Positions 49,786 through 60,100 of a DNA stretch of 64,000 bases are shown here, in pieces (the stretch's first letter is position 1; every line of letters begins with the position of its first letter). The notes under the pieces were generated by a model. The model was not told the DNA's origin. It searched no databases and saw only the letters and a list, made by a program, of their open reading frames with translations. Origin of the DNA: Hanleya hanleyi (taxonomy: Eukaryota > Mollusca > Polyplacophora > Lepidopleurida > Hanleyidae). A program made the translations under genes and the position numbers. Where the stretch lies: assembly GCA_036873755.1 (NCBI GenBank), contig JAVTVY010045407.1, forward strand, positions 141,777-205,776, read 5' to 3'.

Positions 49786-50200
49786 AGAGAGAGAGAGAGA
49801 ATTAAGGTTTAATGTCGCGTTCAGCAATATTTCAGCTATATAGCGAGGATCAAACACAATTCTAAGTATTCTAATAAAAACAAGTCAACAACCCAGCAAT
49901 CCAGAAGTAATCAACACAACACACCAAAAGACATGCACATACATCAAAATCTAATGCAACAAACCGATTTCTCTCAAATAACCTAAGATACAGATCTTCT
50001 AAAGCAGCTGCCTGATAAAAAGAATCTCTTACAATCTTAAAATCTATACAGTCGATAAGAATATGTTTCACTGTGAGATCTTCGTGGCATGAAATACACC
50101 TGAATACTGGCTCTTTTTAGTAAATGTTCGTGAGTTAAACGTGTATGGCCGATTTTACAGAGACAGGGCGTCTCAGTGCATTGAAAGGGAAAGCTCTTCA
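49786..50200 (-). mobile_element. LINE relic: ORF2 C-terminus and 3' tail
   Basis: The minus strand encodes 'KIGHTRLTHEHLLKR' (about 50155-50110) and, after a frameshift, 'CISCHEDLTVKHILIDC' and 'FKIVRDSFYQ'. This is the Cys/His C-terminal region typical of some non-LTR retrotransposon ORF2 proteins (the GHTRLTH...C..C....HIL..C pattern). Downstream (49850-49786) is a non-coding tail 'atatagctgaaatattgctg', 'aacgcgacattaaacc' ending in (CT)n, related to the tail of the SINE at 53292-53658. Heavily decayed. Confidence 0.7.
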
Positions 50201-50339
50201 TGGGACAATGACTCCGTACAATAAGTGTGTAAAAATGAAAGATTTCGAAAGAAGTGACGAGATACGACATGCTTATAGTTGGGCAATAGAGACAATCGGT
50301 TCAAGCGAGTCGATAACTTGTAAGTTATAGTTCTGAGGA

Positions 50340-50860
50340 ATTTAAATTGTCGATGAGAGAACAACAGTAACTGTATCGGTTGATCTGGGCGTTGTGCTCA
50401 GCGTACGGACATAATCCACAAGCAGACTCGCCAAACACCTAGCAAAGCTCCGAAGGATTTAAATATTATGGTGAAAATTCAAGCAATAAGCCGTACAGCT
50501 CTACTGTGTATGAACATATTGCGAGGCACACTGTGTACCAGACACGTGTCCGCTTTATTTATTCAGCTAGTTGGTGTCGTTTCTGTGTCATTAGAAATGT
50601 TCAATATGGATAGACCTGACCTGACCAGTGATCTCAAGGCGTTCGACAGAGCAGTATAAGATTTGAAGCTGATCTCCAGTATTCCATAAACCACATTAAT
50701 TCCCCCCCACTGCTATTTGCGTGAGTAATTTGATTAAAATCAGGTGCAATTGTAAGAATAATATACGCTATTCTGTAAGAAACAGTCATTATTGTATTCT
50801 TATTATCTTACACAACCTCCGCTGTCAACAAGCGGATATATCGTTACTTTGATTATTTTC
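50340..50860 (+). repeat. Repeat C, copy 2
   Basis: Same block order as 28200-28735 (see there), including 'cacaagcagactcgccaaac' and 'caacctccgctgtcaacaagcgg'. Confidence 0.6.
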
Positions 50861-51118
50861 TGGTAGCATAATTGGCATCCTGTGGACGTCCAGTCATGCA
50901 CTCAAAAGTCTTCCTCTGTTACCGTTTCTCTGGTGGTCTTACGAGTAGTCAGCAGAGCGAGCGGTCACGTTTTTCAGAGCTCCTGCCTTGATACAATTTT
51001 TGCTGTTTTAACGTCGACGGAGTGTGTAGAATTATATTTTATAGTTGAACTAATGTACAAGAAAGCTGGTAAACGTAAAAGAAACCAAGAATCTGTTACA
51101 AGTGGGAAGAAATTCTGC

Positions 51119-51765
51119 AATGCGGGAGTTGCACAATACAGGGTTCCGGCCTTGGCCGCTAGGATCGCCTTTGTCTTTATTTCCGTTTCATACCACTTCT
51201 GTCGTCTGCAAGGCACAGTTGAGTGGGCTGGCTGATCGTTTCGCTTGGACGCGTAGCGGGCGATAACTCTCCGTAATAACCACCGCCCAGCCGCCAGGAT
51301 CGCGGCGAACGACATTTCCGGTTTATCGCGAAAAAGCAGCCGACATGGAAATTGATATAAAAATAGCAGCGACTGCGTGTTTGCTTTAAGGTATGTGGTT
51401 GATTTATATGATTTTAAGTTCAATACTTGATATAATCGATAGAAACCTGTCGTAGTTTATTCGATTGTGCCGCCATATACGTTAGCAATGGTGAAAGACA
51501 AATATGCCGAATATAAAACAGGCCCGCGGGATGTCTGAAATAGTATGAAAACTAAAAGACGTCTTTATTTCTATACGAACGTTTACGAGGATACAAAAGA
51601 AATGAGTTATGTTCACAGCAGTCATATACTATTGTCATAATCATTCTCTGTGGGTGCCCACTCAGCTGTGCCTTGCAGACGACAGAAGTGGTATGAAACG
51701 GAAATAAAGACAAAGGCGATCCTAGCGGCCAAGGCCGGAACCCTGTATTGTGCAACTCCCGCATT
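51119..51765. repeat. Inverted repeat with 110-bp arms upstream of the LINE ORF1
   Basis: Left arm 51119-51228 and right arm 51656-51765 are reverse complements with one mismatch visible (cacagttgag/cacagctgag). The 427-bp spacer is unrelated. The right arm ends 5 bp before the ORF1 ATG (51771), so it coincides with the LINE 5' untranslated region. Either the 5' UTR is duplicated head-to-head or an inversion or fold-back is present. Confidence 0.8.
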
Positions 51766-51770
51766 ACGGC

Positions 51771-52802
51771 ATGGATCGAGACAGTGCATTAGGCTATGTT
51801 GAAAATGTAATGGCAGCGGGCCCGGCCAGAGAGGTCCGGTTTGAGGACAATAACAGGTTTGGCCCACTTGACATGGATTCTTGTGAGCAAGTTGTGATAG
51901 CTGAAATACACGACCTTGGTGGACAAAATAAGGACTTTAATATCCCAGTCAGTGTTACACGACCAACGATCGAACCTGTGGAAACTATTGAGGACGGATT
52001 TACCCCGCCAGCGGACCAGGTTAGTGCTGAGAATACACAATGTTTGTTTACTGCTATCGGCAAAATTTCATCCCATCTTGAGACAATTTATAAGAACTTG
52101 ACGGACAGAATTGAAAATCTTCAATCCTCGTTAGAGGATAGACTGACGGAAAAATTCGGAGAAATAGCGAAATCTATGGTGCAGAGAGAGGTTAGTAGTG
52201 TCCGGGAAGAGTTTATTGGAAAAGTTGAAAAACTGGACAAGGAGATTAGTGATGTACGTAAAGAATGCAAGACCTTTAAATCTTCTTACGCCGATATCGC
52301 CAAAACTAGCGGTACATGTATAGCAAATAACATTGTGGTCAGAAATTTACCGGAAAGGCAAGGGGAAAATGTGGTAAACAAAGTGAACAATTTGATCAAG
52401 GAGGGTCTAAAGTTACGTAACATACAGGTGGTGAAAGCGGAAAGAAAGAAAAGTAGATCAGATAGAGATCCGGGATTGGTAATTGCCACACTCAAGAGCA
52501 GTGAGGATAAAACGTTCGTCATGACAAACAAGAAAGAACTCAAGAACGCCCGTAATTATGCAAATGTGTATATTGCAAACGATCAGTCTATCGAACAACG
52601 GCGTCTTAATGCAAACCTGAGGACAATAGTCAGTAACCTTGGAGGAAACAGGCTTACCATGAAAGGAAATACTGTGGTTAGTCGTGAACATGAAGGCCCT
52701 CCTCGGAGAGATTACGATAGACGGGATAGAAGACGGGGTGAAGATGATTTGCGTAGAACGCAGGGAAGGCCCGGGTATCCTAATAACCGGCACACTAGTT
52801 AG
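51771..52802 (+). CDS. LINE ORF1 protein (coiled coil, RRM-like, basic tail)
   Basis: 343 residues from ATG51771; an upstream GTG frame extension is ignored because it lies in the inverted-repeat UTR. Residues ~85-170 are heptad-rich and charged ('TIYKNLTDRIENLQSS', 'VEKLDKEISDVRKE'), consistent with a trimerising coiled coil. About 180-275 ('NIVVRNLPE', 'VVKAERKK', 'PGLVIATLKS', 'ANVYIANDQS') resembles the RRM-like region of L1-type ORF1p (Transposase_22-like). The tail (300-343) is very basic (RRDYDRRDRRR) for nucleic-acid binding. The known role of such proteins is RNA chaperone and RNP packaging. It ends in TAG directly followed in frame by ORF2. Intact. Confidence 0.85.
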   Translation: MDRDSALGYVENVMAAGPAREVRFEDNNRFGPLDMDSCEQVVIAEIHDLGGQNKDFNIPVSVTRPTIEPVETIEDGFTPPADQVSAENTQCLFTAIGKISSHLETIYKNLTDRIENLQSSLEDRLTEKFGEIAKSMVQREVSSVREEFIGKVEKLDKEISDVRKECKTFKSSYADIAKTSGTCIANNIVVRNLPERQGENVVNKVNNLIKEGLKLRNIQVVKAERKKSRSDRDPGLVIATLKSSEDKTFVMTNKKELKNARNYANVYIANDQSIEQRRLNANLRTIVSNLGGNRLTMKGNTVVSREHEGPPRRDYDRRDRRRGEDDLRRTQGRPGYPNNRHTS

Positions 52803-53274
52803 GTAACATGCGGGTTGTGGAATGTCAATGGTTGGAGTCAGAACAAAGATAGCAATAACTGTCTGATCCGCTCTACATGGCTTCTAGCAGAAGACTTGGA
52901 CTTAGTTGCTGTTACAGAAACGCATTTGAATGTTAATGGGAATATTTTACTGGACGGATACGAATGGTTTGGTAACAATCGTAAACATAAACACTTAAAG
53001 GCTAAATCGGCATCAGGGGGTGTCGGTCTCCTGGTCAGAGAGCATTTACTGGAGATTTTTGATGTGGAGGTATTAGATGATACCCATGAAGATATTATCT
53101 GGATTAAATTCACAGACAAATGTGTTGGAACAACTTTTACTGTATGTGTTTGCTATTTGGTACCGGAAGACTCCACTTATAGAGTAAATGCACATGAATT
53201 CTACGATACCTTGTTGAATCAAATATATGAATACCAGAAATATGGATTGTTCTATGTTTGTGGGGACTTCAACA

Positions 53275-53291
53275 GTAGGTGCGGGGAGGAG
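53275..53291 (+). repeat. Target-site duplication, left copy
   Basis: gtaggtgcggggaggag, repeated exactly at 53659-53675. It brackets the SINE and shows insertion by target-primed reverse transcription. The last base is ambiguous with the SINE tail. Confidence 0.93.
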
Positions 53292-53658
53292 TGAGTGAGT
53301 GAGTGAATAGGGTTTAACGTCGCTTTCAACATTTTTTCAGCTATATCACGACGGGGAAGGGAAGGGAGGGGAGGGGGAGAGGCAGGGGAACCTACTTGTA
53401 ACAGAGCAGATCTAATGCTGCCATTTTATAGTGCTGTCTCACTGAAATATCATGCCGTAGGCAGACATGACACCCCACTCAGTCACATTATACTGACACC
53501 GAGCGAACCAGTCCTTGTTCTATCCTCTTAATGCTGAGCGTAAGCGAGGGAGCAACAAGTTCCATTTTTCAAGTCTTAGGTATGACCCGGCCTGGGATCG
53601 AACCCAGTACCTACCGCTTACGAGGCCGACGCTCTAACCATTAGACCACCGCAGTGCG
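53292..53658 (-). mobile_element. Full-length tRNA-derived SINE
   Basis: On the minus strand the head reads gcggtggtctaatggttaga (A box), then a CTCGTAA anticodon-loop equivalent (Thr-CGT-like), then gggttcgatccc (B box). The body of about 230 bp ends in a tail 'cgtcgtgatatagctgaa', 'gcgacgttaaacccta', (ttcactcac)n. Flanked by a perfect 17-bp target-site duplication. The insertion plus duplication adds 384 bp, a multiple of three, but carries stop codons in the host frame. Fragments of the same tail lie at 11296, 14155 and 49786. Expected to be pol III transcribed and LINE-mobilised. Confidence 0.92.
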
Positions 53659-53675
53659 GTAGGTGCGGGGAGGAG
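53659..53675 (+). repeat. Target-site duplication, right copy
   Basis: Right copy of the 17-bp duplication; the LINE endonuclease frame resumes at 53676 (AAT GAC). Confidence 0.93.
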
Positions 53676-56573
53676 AATGACTATATCTGTGGTGTGGATA
53701 TTTTACCAGAAAGAGGAATTGTGGATTTTACTAAAAACAGATATGGAGAATTTTTTATTGATTTCCTGATCAACGTGAACTGTTGCATTCTGAATGGAAG
53801 AAATACTACGACAAATGAGTTTACATGTGTATCTACAAAAGGTCTCTCGGTGGTGGATTACTGCCTCGTCCCTTGTACATGTTTAGAGAAATTCCAGTGC
53901 TTTGAAGTGTTGTTAGCAAGTGAACTTATCAGCAAACATGAATGTTTTAACTCTATCGATATTATAAAAGGGATACCCGATCATTCATTATTAAAGTGGA
54001 CCTTGAAACTAGATGAAGTTATTCAAACAGAGATTGTGGAAAATTCGATCTATGGAAGTAAAGTAAAATATGATACTAACTGTATACCAGACAATTTTTT
54101 GTCGGAGTCATGTGAAGTATTAAATATACTTATTGCAGATTTGGAATCTACGGAGGCTCTACAAGGTGAAATCGATGCCTCGTATGATAAATTCTGTGAT
54201 TTAATAATGACTGAAATGAACAATAAATTAGAAAGAAGGGTGATTGTTCTTAAGTCCGGGCGATCTAATAAAAGAAGACGGATAAAGAAACCTTGGTGGA
54301 CTAACAGACTCTCTGAACTATGGAATACTTGCTGTGAGGCCGAAAAAAACTGGATAAAAGCTAAAAATATTTCAACAAAAAAACAGTTAAAGATAGTATT
54401 TGTGAGAGATAGAAAATTATTTGATAGAGGTGTACAGAAAGCAAAAAGACAGTATAAAAGAAAGGAGGAAGATGAACTCTTGAATTTCCAGGACTCCAAC
54501 CCAAAGGAATTTTGGAAACGTATTGGAAAAATTGGTATTGGAGAGGAACGAGGTAAATGTATACCAATGTGTGTCCGCATGGAGGATGGCTCTGTGTGTA
54601 ATGATACAAATGTTGTTTTAGATAAATGGGAGAACTGTTTTTCTGAGTTATTGAATGATCAGTCCAGAGAACCGGACCCCGAGGAAGTGAACAATGATGT
54701 TGGATTAAATCATACAAATGAATTGTCTGACTGTATAACTGTTGAAGAAATTATGACCGCTGTTAAAAAGGCTAAGGCTGGCAAAGCTGCAGGCACAGAT
54801 GATATGCCAATAGAAGTTCTGCGAAATGATCTATCAATTGAATATTTATGTAAATTATTTAATGTATGTTTTAATAATGGCAGAATACCGAAACTTTGGC
54901 AAAAGGGGATTATAAATCCCATTCCAAAATCGTCAACCTCAGATCCTCTAGACCCCCTGAACTATAGGGGTATTACCCTAACTCCGGCAAGCTATAAATT
55001 ATATTGCAGTGTTTTAAATGAAAGAATATCAAACTGGGTTGAAAACAATAATTTATTAGCTGATGAACAGAATGGATTCAGAAAAGGCCGTAGTACAGAA
55101 GACCAACTTGGAACCTTATCAAACATAGTAGAAACTAGACTAAAATGTAAACTGCCGACGTTTGCTACATTCATCGATCTTAAAAAAGCGTTTGATCGTG
55201 TTGACCGCCAATATATGTGGAATAGGCTCATGGAGGCTGGTCTTGATAGTAAAATGCTGTGCGCTGTAAAGTCTTTATATGCTAATGTAGAATGTTGCGT
55301 AAGAGTTAACGGTTTATGTACCAATTGGTTTAGTGTTAGATCAGGACTTAAGCAAGGGTGTCTTTTGTCCCCTTTGTTATTCAATATGTTGCTGAATGAC
55401 CTAGCCGTTAGAATGAAGTCACTTGGTATTGGAATTAAGGTTGATAATGATATAGTATGTATGCTAATGTATGCTGATGACTTGGTATTAATTGCAGAGC
55501 GAGAGTTGGATTTGCAGTATTTACTGGATTGCTTACATGACTGGTGTAACGAAAATAACATGATTGTAAACGAAGAAAAGTCTAAAGTTGTTCACTTTCG
55601 TAACCCTGCTAAAGAATGTACATCACATATATTTAGATGTGGTGATTCCGTATTGGAGAGAGTTAACCGATATACGTACTTGGGTCTTGTTTTTACTGAA
55701 CATTTGGACTATAGCGAAATGGCTAAATGTGTTTCAAAATCTGCAAGTCGAGCTCTGGGTCTAGTAATCGCCAAGTGTAAATATATCGGAGACATGTATT
55801 TTGCAACATACACTAAATTGTACGACACCTTTGTGTGGCCGATTATTAATTATGGTGCCAGTATTTGGGGCTTTACTGATAGGTCTTGTATTAATGCTGT
55901 ACATCATACAGCCTGTCGGTTTTATCTTGGTCTTGGTAAATATGCACCAAATGTTGGCGTAAATGGTGATATGGGGTGGAAGCCGCCCATTGTTAGACAA
56001 TGGGGGGCCATTGGAAGAATGTGGGGGCGTATGATTAACATGTCCAGAACTAGATTAAATAGTAGAGTTTTTCTCTGGGCCAATAAGTTAGCCTCGAGAA
56101 AGTGTAAAAACTGGGTATTTAGGGTAAAAGATTGGTTTCGAAAGAACGGATTAGGACATTTTGAAAATATCAACAATAGATACGATAAAAGACATGTTAT
56201 AACTGAGGTAGAAGATAAGATAATATTTGTATTTATGGCAGACTCAACTCGATAAACCAGAAGCAAAGTCTGGACGGGGTCTAAATAAATTGAGAAAGTA
56301 TAGGATTATGAAAAGGGACTTCGGTTCGGAAAACTATGTGACCACTTACATGCCGAAATGCCACCGCAGTGCATTGGCGAAATTCAGAATGGGCGTTGCC
56401 CCAATCAGATTAGAAACGGGGCGTTACGAAAACCTGTCTGTAGATCAGAGAGTCTGTTTTAACTGTCCCGATCAGATTGAAGACGAGGAACATGTATTAT
56501 GTAGGTGTCCACTTTATGAAGACATAAGATTTTATTTTTTCCAAGAAGTTGAATTTATGTATGCTAATTTTAA

Positions 56574-56855
56574 ATACATGAGCAGTGTGACTAACGTCAC
56601 AGGACCTACGAAGTAGGGTTTGATATGATTGAACTGTTTACCTTGACCTAAGACTGACCATTTCCATTGTCGTAGGAGGCATTGAGACATGTTTGTGCCA
56701 ATTTCGAGGTTTCTTGGTCACCTAATTACGTAAGAAATTGGGTCAGAAAGTAGGTGACATTGACCTTGACCCAATTAGGTCAGCGTCTTTCCATGGTCTT
56801 AGGGGGCATTTGGACATTTTTTTTTTCAAATTTCGAGGTTTATAGGTCACCTAAT
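56574..56855 (+). repeat. Repeat family F, copy 2, inserted at the LINE 3' end
   Basis: Matches 6981-7285 from 'atacatgagcagtgtgac' to 'tataggtcacctaatt'. It starts inside the LINE ORF2 C-terminal coding region, truncating it. It contains multiple aggtca/tgacct half-sites (56730-56785). Confidence 0.65.
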
Positions 56856-57083
56856 TGTGTGAAAGATAAAAGATATCAACATTGTGTATCAAATTCTGTG
56901 TGTTTTATTGAAATAGAAAAATATAACACAATTGTAGAATATATCAATCCTCGCTCTGTTCACCAAGCAGAACGTATCCCTAGCTCTTTAATCCAGGAGG
57001 GTGACTGGTGTAAATCCATTCATGAGATAAATGATGTGGTGGTGAATGAACGGATTCTATGGAAGTTGTTATACAAGTCATAG
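56856..57083 (+). other. Unassigned open segment
   Basis: After repeat F an open frame runs to TAG57081 (from 'DKRYQHCVSNSVCF' to 'ERILWKLLYKS'). It could be the remainder of the LINE ORF2 C-terminus displaced by the repeat insertion, or an unrelated exon ('aattgtag' at 56931 resembles a splice acceptor). I do not recognise it. Confidence 0.25.
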
Positions 57084-57177
57084 GGAAATGAACATCGGGT
57101 GACATGAAAAGAAAATGATCAATAACTTGGAAACATCAACTAGTCTAATTCATTACTCCAAAACCTTATGGGTAGCT

Positions 57178-60100
57178 TTAGTCCTCGGGGTTAGCTTTAA
57201 AAGATTTAAATCGAGCAACTTGTGCCAAGTGATCTTTGTTCTTCATTTTGTTCAACACTTTCTTTGGAAATTTCCGTAAGATGACTAAGTCAGTTAATCT
57301 TCTGATACGGGAGAGGGGGACATATGCAAAACTAGTGTCAATCTTACGCTGCTTTGTTGGCGGCATGAGATCAACTATTGCAGATTGAAGTGTTCTTCCC
57401 TGAGATTTGTATGAGGTGTAGGAGTAGGCCGGTAATAGAGGTAGATTTGTCCTGGATATTGAAGTAGTAGTTTCCTGGTTGGGGAATTTGTGTGAAAAAC
57501 TGACTTTCATTGGATACACAGGGATATGTCCAACTTCTAGAGTATCTAATTTAGGACATTTGGAAGTAGGAAAATGAACTATCAAAGATTCAGGCTGATG
57601 TTGGAATGTGTGAATAAGCACTTTTGATGGAATTTCTGATGAATGGGAAATTACAGAGTGAACTGTGCCCATCACACCATTTGTGAGGGCCAGTTCCACT
57701 GCCACATTGTTAGTTAGCATGACGGGCATTCCTGGCACTATGTAACACATGCCTGGAAGGCCTCCAGTTCGTGTTGCTGGTAGTTGATGGATTTGCTGCA
57801 TTTTTGATGGTGTAAGTTCAATTTTCGTGGATTTGTCAATAGAAACACTGATACCAACTTGGTTACCAGTAGCTTTGCCCTGTGCTATTACATGTTCTTT
57901 GTTGATAGCCTTCTGCAGAGCATTTCCAGGGACAATAATGGGAGCTTGCTTGAACTTGTTTGATGACAAACTAACTCCAGTGGACCCAGCCACTCTGGTC
58001 ATGAGGGTATTATAGTCATTGTCTGTACAGTCTCCCTCAGACAAACGATCCAGTAGTGCACTATACTCTACATCCTGGATGCGCATCTGTTCTGTGAGAA
58101 TGATGACATGAGTCAGTTGATGCCACAGATTTCTCCCAGCTTCTCTGTCAATGTTTGACTGATTACACACAGGTTTCGTAGGAGTGCCTGGACTACTGCC
58201 ATAGTACAATGGAGTTCCTTTCACAGGTGGGAACTGGTTAAAATCGCCTGAAATTATATATATATATATATATATAACGAAAATGGTAATAAAGATATAT
58301 CCATGTCTGCTGTAGGTAATATAGGTAATGCTAATATGTACACATATTAATTCTGAAGTGCCATTTTATTAGTCCTAGATTAACTGTTCATTATAATATA
58401 CTACCGGTATAAGTATTAGTATCGAGGCTGTACATACCAACAAAAATCATGTCAACTCCTCCAAATGGTTCTGTGTCTGTATGCTTGGCTTTTACTAGAT
58501 TTCTGTGGAGCCTTCCTAGAGTTTCACAGCCAGTCATGGAGGTCTCATCATCCACACATGTACAAGCAGAGGACCATGTAGCCTCCAACTTTTTAAGGCT
58601 TGTGCGCCCCCTGCCAAGCTGAGCCAAACTGCTGAGCGTACTCCCACCAATAAGGGCTGCTGCAGTGCCAGTGTATGCACATAGGCGTAGTGTGTGCCTT
58701 ATCCCCAGGGATTCATGAAGATAGGTGTACGCAGTGATTACTTGACTTTTTCCAGTGCCACCTGGGCCTCCAAGGTACAATAGCAACTGCTTATATTGCT
58801 CACCATTAATTCTCGCCAGTGGGTTTCGTGACATTAACCTGAAATATTGGAATTTGAAGAAATTAGAATACTTTGATGTATTTTTATTTTTAAAAGTCAC
58901 AAATTACTCCTATTTTTTCAAAAAAATGTAATAAAAATATAAATGTTTTCCCAAGATAAATACCTGAAGGCTTCTTGTTGTTTCTCATTAAGTTTGAACT
59001 GTTGTATGGTATGGTTTTGGATCATCTGATTAGAGGAACCAGACAATAATCTGGGAACCGCCTTACTATTTTCACCACCTTCATCATCAACTTTGTCACA
59101 CTCCATGACTTGGACATCAACACAAGATGGTTGTACCTGGTTACCTTCTTGGAGTTTACTAAGCATTTTCTGTCTGTGGTGCTCTATGTCCTTTTGCCAG
59201 GTTTTTGATGGCAAATATGACTGGTTTGAGATTGGACTATATGTATTAATGCGGTCTGTGCTGTCGTCACTGTTTGCTGCAGAGTCTCCTGGTAATTTAC
59301 CATTGTTGATTAATATTTGAATTCCTTCAGCAATGTCATTCTCTTCTGATACGTCCATTTCGTCTATCATAATGTCATCTACAAGCTCCTCTTCCTCATC
59401 AGAGAGATAGTCGTAGACACCATCAGGCTCATGAGCATTGGTTGTTATGTCAGGCTCTCCACTTTCATCTGTCTCTTGTCTCCGCCTGTCATTTTTCTCC
59501 TTTTTCTCCTTGAGCCCCCTGTGCATTTCTTTGACATTGTTGATTCTTTTGAGATCCATATCTTTAAATGGAAAATTTTGAAATTCCTCTAACCATGTGT
59601 TAGTACTCCCACGTAGATCAGCATAGGAAGTGAATGGCTTGAAGAGGACTAGCATCAGTTGAGCAAACTTTTCCTCGTTATTCTCTGGGCTTGGAGGAAT
59701 ATAGGAGAGCTTAGGAATCACAAGCGTTGAGCGCTTAATCTGGTGATGAGTGTGGCTTTGAGGGTGGTCATTAGTATACAGAAACCTGTCGTTCATCTTT
59801 CTTCCTCTGTTGTCCGTGCCTCCAGTTTTGGATCTGCTGACATCTGAAGTTGACGGCACCTTGCGAATACTGCTGGTGTATTCATAGAGTGAGATATGTG
59901 CCAGGTTGGTGCCACGTGACAAATAGTCAATTCTCTGATTGACTTGAACCAAACCTTCATTACCTGTAGTAACCTGAAAATCCTCTGGCTCATCATTTTC
60001 ATCAGGATTGGAGGAAATCCAGGACAAGAAGCAATGAATATTAAGAATGTGGAATATCTCAGATGTATACTTATCCTTATGGCCAAGAAGAAGTGCAGCA

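Larger units (their letters stand above)
52803..56616 (+). pseudogene. LINE ORF2: APE endonuclease and reverse transcriptase, interrupted
   Basis: In the same frame as ORF1, separated only by TAG52800. The endonuclease starts at 'CGLWNVNGW', with ETHL, GGVGLLV and CGDFNS motifs; after the SINE (53292-53658) it resumes with SVVDY and DHS motifs. RT motifs follow: 'KAGKAAGTDDMP', 'NYRGITLTPASYK', 'QNGFRKGRSTEDQ', 'FIDLKKAFDRV', 'SGLKQGCLLSPLLFN', and the catalytic YADD at about 55471. The RT frame ends at 56255 (TAA); a +1 shift near 56230-56250 continues into a C-terminal Cys/His motif ('CFNCPDQIEDEEHVLCRC'), ending where repeat F begins (56574). Defects: SINE, frameshift, truncation. No in-frame Met exists between the TAG and the SINE. 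Clade not assigned; no RNase H seen. Confidence 0.9.

Noticed and set aside
51750..51770. Upstream start for LINE ORF1 at 51750
   Set aside because: That codon is GTG and lies in the inverted-repeat 5' UTR. The first ATG is 51771.
53590..53657. Functional tRNA-Thr gene on the minus strand
   Set aside because: Part of the SINE: no acceptor-stem closure, continuous with a SINE body and tail, and flanked by a target-site duplication.
58391..58900. Helicase exon region read as separate unspliced proteins (also 57178-58224 and 58918-60858)
   Set aside because: The frame ends coincide with clear GT-AG introns; joining by splicing keeps the phase and restores standard helicase motif order, so they are exons of one gene.
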